A stretch of 64,000 nt of DNA from Arthrobacter hankyongi (GTDB lineage Bacteria > Actinomycetota > Actinomycetes > Actinomycetales > Micrococcaceae): assembly GCF_022012395.1 (NCBI RefSeq), contig NZ_JAKLTQ010000017.1:1-64000 (forward strand), given 5' to 3'. Made by a program: the position numbers and the translations under genes. The notes under the pieces are model-generated. The model saw only the letters and a list, made by a program, of their open reading frames with translations, was not told the origin of the DNA and made no database searches. Of the stretch, positions 60,701 to 64,000 are shown piece by piece (the first letter of the stretch is position 1; every line of letters starts with the position of its first letter).

Positions 60701-62353
60701 TTGCCCTCGCCCAGCCCATCCCGCCGGTCCACTTCGCCCATGCGTCCGGAGGCGGTCCGTGCCGTCCCGCTGGGCGGCCTCGACGCCGTCCTGGGGCGCC
60801 TGGGCCTGCCGCGGATGCGTCCGGCTGCCGGCGCCGAGGTGGACTGGGACAGCAGCGTGACCGGATTGTCCATCGATTCGCGCAGCGTCGAGCCCGGGGA
60901 CCTGTACGTGGCGCTGCCCGGGGCCAGGTTCCATGGCGCGCAGTTCGCGGGCACTGCCGCCGCTGCCGGTGCGGTGGCGGTGCTCACGGATGACGACGGC
61001 GCCCGGCTGGTTGCCGGCCAGGACCTCGGCGGCCTTCCGGTACTGCTGGCTGCCGGCCTGCGGTCCCTGGTCGGGCCGCTGTCCGCGGTGGTCTACGACA
61101 GCCAGCCGGAGCAGGGTCCGCGGCCGGTGCTGTTCGGCGTCACCGGCACCAACGGCAAAACCACCACCACCTACTTCGTCAACTCGCTGCTGGGCGCGCT
61201 GGGCAGGAGCACCGGGCTGATCGGCACCATCGAGATCCTGGCCGGCGGGGAACCCATCCCCAGCGCGCTGACCACGCCGGAGTCTCCACAGGTACACGGG
61301 CTGCTGGCCCTGATGCGCGAGCGGGGGCTGGACGCGGCCGCGATGGAGGTTTCCTCGCACTCGGTGTCCTACCGCCGGGTGGACGGCGTGGTTTTCGACG
61401 TGGCCGGTTTTACCAACCTGACCCAGGACCATCTGGACCTGCACGGCAGCATGGAAGAGTACTTCGAGATCAAGGCGTCATTGTTCACCCCGGACCGGGC
61501 CCGGTGCGGCGTCGTCTGCGTGGACGACGAATGGGGCCGCGAGCTGGCCTCCCGGGCGGCCGTGCCGACGGTGACGCTGAGCACGGACGGAGGCGCCGAC
61601 GGGCCGGGGGCAGCGGACTGGAGCGTCCAGGCAGTGGTCCGGGACGGGCTGGGACACCGATTCGAGCTGCATGGCCCCGGCGGCGCCCGGCTCCGGCTGC
61701 GCACCGGACTACCCGGCAGCTTCAACGTGGCCAATGCGGCGCTGGCCACCGTCATGGTGCTGGCCTCCGGGGTGGACCTTGGGATGCTGCAGCGGGCCCT
61801 GGACGAGCACGACCCGTTCACCATCGCGGTGCCGGGCCGGATGCAGCTGGTGGGCGAGCAGCCTGCGGCGATCGTCGACTTCGCGCACAACCCCGATGCG
61901 CTCGAGCGCACCCTCGCCTCGGTCCGCCGGCCCGAGGCGGGCGCGCGGGTGATCGTCGTGTTCGGTGCCACCGGTGAACGTGATGCCACCAAACGCCCCC
62001 TGATGGGCGCCATTGCCGCCCGGCTGGCCGACGTCGTCGTGATCACCGACGACGATCCGCACGGCGAGGACGCCGCGGCGATCCGCAGCCAGGTACTGGC
62101 CGGAGCGCTCGAAGCCCGCAGCCGCGGGCAGCTGGACACCGACATCCTCGAGGTCTTCCCGCGGGCCGAGGCGATCGACCGCGCCGTCGAACTGGCCGCT
62201 GCCGGCGACACCGTGCTGGTGGCCGGCCGCGGCCACGAGGCGTGGCAGGAGGTCAATGGCGAGAACCTGCCGCTGGATGACCGGGTGGAGTTGCGGCAGG
62301 CCCTGCAGCGGCATGGATTCGAAGTGCCCAACGCCGACGCGGTAAAGTCCTGA
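60701..62353 (+). CDS. murE: UDP-MurNAc-tripeptide synthetase (MurE)
   Basis: A 550-residue Mur ligase that adds the third residue to UDP-MurNAc-L-Ala-D-Glu. Domain 1 includes SIDSRSVEPGDLYVALPG near 61-78; the ATP loop VTGTNGKTTTTYF is near 147-159; EVSSHSVSYRRVDGV near 221-235; DFAHNPDAL near 393-401. The specificity motif reads DDPHGED near 450-456 in place of the DNPR of diaminopimelate enzymes, pointing to L-lysine. The TTG at 60701 has GGAGAAG 5-11 bases upstream; ATG at 60740 is an alternative. Confidence 0.92.
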   Translation: MPSPSPSRRSTSPMRPEAVRAVPLGGLDAVLGRLGLPRMRPAAGAEVDWDSSVTGLSIDSRSVEPGDLYVALPGARFHGAQFAGTAAAAGAVAVLTDDDGARLVAGQDLGGLPVLLAAGLRSLVGPLSAVVYDSQPEQGPRPVLFGVTGTNGKTTTTYFVNSLLGALGRSTGLIGTIEILAGGEPIPSALTTPESPQVHGLLALMRERGLDAAAMEVSSHSVSYRRVDGVVFDVAGFTNLTQDHLDLHGSMEEYFEIKASLFTPDRARCGVVCVDDEWGRELASRAAVPTVTLSTDGGADGPGAADWSVQAVVRDGLGHRFELHGPGGARLRLRTGLPGSFNVANAALATVMVLASGVDLGMLQRALDEHDPFTIAVPGRMQLVGEQPAAIVDFAHNPDALERTLASVRRPEAGARVIVVFGATGERDATKRPLMGAIAARLADVVVITDDDPHGEDAAAIRSQVLAGALEARSRGQLDTDILEVFPRAEAIDRAVELAAAGDTVLVAGRGHEAWQEVNGENLPLDDRVELRQALQRHGFEVPNADAVKS

Positions 62354-62359
62354 GTCGAC

Positions 62360-63841
62360 ATGATTGAACTAACTGCAGCCGAAATTGCCGCTATTACCGG
62401 CGGAAAAGCCATGGGGGAGACGGCTGGCGGTGCGGCCGGCGCCGCGTCGATCAGCGTGACGTCGGCCACTACTGATTCACGGGAAGTGCTTCCCGGCGGC
62501 CTCTTCGTCGCCAAGCCGGGGGAGGAGTCCGACGGCCACCTCTACGTGCCCGCCGCCTTCGCGGCCGGCGCCGCGCTGGCCCTGACCGAACGCGAGATCC
62601 GCGCCGAGGATGGCCGGCTCCTGCCGCAGGTCGTGGTGCCGGACAGCGTCCTGGCCATGGGCGACCTGGCCGCCGCCGTGCTGGAGCGTGTGCGGGCGGC
62701 CGCAGGTCTGGAGGCCGTGGGGATTACCGGCAGTGCCGGCAAGACCACCACCAAGGACCTGCTGGCCGGGATCCTCGCCCAGGCAGCCCCGACCGTAGCC
62801 CCGGTGGGTTCCTACAACGGCGAGGTCGGCGTGCCGCTGACGGTGTTCAACACCGACCTCTCCACCCGCTACCTGGTGTCCGAAATGGGGGCGACCGGGA
62901 TCGGGCACATCGAGTACCTAGCCCGGATGGTCAAGCCGGAGGTCGGCGTCGTGCTCGGCGTCGGTACCGCTCACGCGGGCGAATTCGGCGGCGTGGAGAA
63001 TATCGCCCGGGCCAAGGGCGAGTTGGTCGAGGCGCTGGCGCCGGCCGGCACCGCGGTGCTGAACGCCGACGACCCGCGGGTGCGCGCGATGGCCGCCCGG
63101 ACCTCCGCCCGCCTGCTGTACTTCACCACCGACGCCGGCTTCGCACCGGACGACGACGGCGGACGCAGCCAGGTGCTGCGTGCCTGTGATGTCCGCACCA
63201 CCGCCGAGGGCCACCCCGACTTCACCCTGCGCTTCCCGGACGGGTCCGAGGAGCATCTGGTGTCCGGCCTGATCGGCAGCCACCATGTGGCGAACCTGCT
63301 CGCCGCCGCGGCGGCGGCCTGGGCACTGGGAATCCCCGCCGCGTTGATTGCTGCGGGCCTGAACGGGCGCGGGCCGCAGAGCCGCTGGCGGATGGAGCGC
63401 ACCGAGCGTCCCGACGGCGTGACGATCATCAATGATGCCTACAATGCCAACCCCGAGTCCATGCGTGCGGCCCTGCGGACGCTGGCCGAACTGGGCCGGA
63501 GCCGGCGCACCTGGGCTGTGCTGGGCGAGATGCTCGAACTGGGCGACGACTCGATCCAGGAGCACGATGCGCTGGGCCGGATCGTGGTCCGGCTGAATAT
63601 TTCCCGCCTGATCGTGGTGGGATCCGGGGCCAAGGCGATGCACAATGCCGCGGTGCTGGAAGGATCCTGGGGGGATGAATCGATGTATGTGGAGACGGCC
63701 GACGAGGCCTTCGACGTGCTGCAGGAGCAGCTGCGGCCCGGGGACCTGGTGCTTTTCAAGTCCTCCAACGGGGCCGGACTGCGGTACCTGGGCGACCAGG
63801 TCGCAGCCGCTGGCGCAGCCCGGGAAGGCGGACGTTCATGA
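62360..63841 (+). CDS. murF: UDP-MurNAc-tripeptide D-Ala-D-Ala ligase (MurF)
   Basis: A 493-residue Mur ligase that adds D-Ala-D-Ala to the peptide stem. [23 protein letters not shown] near 32-54 belongs to domain 1, [16 protein letters not shown] near 121-136 is the ATP loop, [15 protein letters not shown] near 174-188 follows, and [19 protein letters not shown] near 353-371 is the C-terminal family motif. It starts 6 bases after the murE stop and overlaps mraY by four bases. Confidence 0.96.
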   Translation: MIELTAAEIAAITGGKAMGETAGGAAGAASISVTSATTDSREVLPGGLFVAKPGEESDGHLYVPAAFAAGAALALTEREIRAEDGRLLPQVVVPDSVLAMGDLAAAVLERVRAAAGLEAVGITGSAGKTTTKDLLAGILAQAAPTVAPVGSYNGEVGVPLTVFNTDLSTRYLVSEMGATGIGHIEYLARMVKPEVGVVLGVGTAHAGEFGGVENIARAKGELVEALAPAGTAVLNADDPRVRAMAARTSARLLYFTTDAGFAPDDDGGRSQVLRACDVRTTAEGHPDFTLRFPDGSEEHLVSGLIGSHHVANLLAAAAAAWALGIPAALIAAGLNGRGPQSRWRMERTERPDGVTIINDAYNANPESMRAALRTLAELGRSRRTWAVLGEMLELGDDSIQEHDALGRIVVRLNISRLIVVGSGAKAMHNAAVLEGSWGDESMYVETADEAFDVLQEQLRPGDLVLFKSSNGAGLRYLGDQVAAAGAAREGGRS

Positions 63842-64000
63842 TTGCCCTCCTGGTCGGCGGAGCGATGGCGCTGTTCCTGTCCCTGGTGGGCACGCCGCTG
63901 TTCATCAAGCTGCTGGTGAACAAGGGCTACGGCCAGTTCATCCGCGATGACGGGCCGACCACGCACCATACCAAGCGCGGTACGCCCACGATGGGCGGGG
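63838..64000 (+). CDS. mraY: Phospho-MurNAc-pentapeptide transferase (MraY), partial
   Basis: Only the first about 54 codons are in the window; the gene runs off the end. They encode [20 protein letters not shown], a first TM helix, followed by [21 protein letters not shown], the first conserved MraY loop. The enzyme transfers phospho-MurNAc-pentapeptide to undecaprenyl phosphate to make lipid I. The start overlaps murF (ATGA). Confidence 0.93.
   Translation, partial: MIALLVGGAMALFLSLVGTPLFIKLLVNKGYGQFIRDDGPTTHHTKRGTPTMGG

Noticed and set aside
57541-60987. 1148-codon minus-strand open frame opposite rsmH, ftsL and ftsI
   Set aside because: It runs opposite three well-supported division genes and shows no domain.

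Overview
The window is a high-GC actinobacterial chromosome segment, most likely from Arthrobacter sensu lato or another Micrococcaceae member. Pointers are a mycothione reductase, an intact division and cell-wall (dcw) cluster with mraZ, an orphan ParA beside scpAB, a GarA/OdhI-type FHA protein, a PknL-type PASTA kinase, many GTG/TTG starts, promoters that sit directly on start codons, and a MurE that lacks the DNPR motif of diaminopimelate enzymes, as expected for a lysine-type wall. Gene order repeatedly matches Mycobacterium tuberculosis blocks: Rv1691-Rv1701, Rv1708-Rv1713, Rv1826-Rv1830 and Rv2173-Rv2187. Family and synteny statements come from memory of these blocks; no search was run.

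Layout. 1-255: end of an rRNA operon (5S and terminator). 446-11217: a TPR-like protein with a huge Arg/Gly/Asp/Tyr repeat region, HAD phosphatase, a 57-residue protein, tlyA, nadK, recN, pyrG, a Nudix hydrolase, xerD and a second Nudix hydrolase. 11296-17699: methylcitrate-cycle operon (GntR regulator, prpD, prpB, prpC) divergent from an acyl-CoA synthetase, with paired operators between them. 17734-21708: DcuS/DcuR-like two-component system divergent from a dctA-type transporter. 21897-28830: orphan ParA, scpA, scpB, rluB, tyrA, cmk, der. 28964-32421: tRNA-Pro(GGG), a DHA2-type efflux pump, a class-II glutamine amidotransferase and a membrane protein. 32546-36570: gcvH, FHA protein, MerR, DUF151 nuclease, MerR, and a second ParA-family ATPase. 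36805-41717: pyruvate carboxylase and mycothione reductase. 41719-55815: fadD, ROK glucokinase, small membrane protein, alpha/beta hydrolase, plsC, aroG, PASTA kinase, LysM-transglycosylase, winged-helix protein, polyprenyl synthase, dinB, DUF3040 protein. 56384-64000: mraZ, rsmH, ftsL, ftsI, murE, murF and the start of mraY.

The window is almost entirely core genome; I see no prophage, insertion sequence, CRISPR array or defence island. The most interesting signals are: (a) the repeat-expanded disordered protein at 446, including a 109-bp near-perfect internal duplication; (b) three copies of an 18-bp GTGGAG-pair element around the mraZ promoter, one overlapping its -10, a strong candidate MraZ autoregulatory operator; (c) two TGTATACACAA operators exactly 63 bp apart in the propionate intergenic region; (d) a long near-perfect hairpin at 11218; (e) a recurring -10-to-start arrangement predicting leaderless mRNAs for pyrG, mtr, glk, aroG and dinB; and (f) the grouping of a PASTA kinase, a secreted LysM-transglycosylase and the homologue of that kinase's known DNA-binding substrate.
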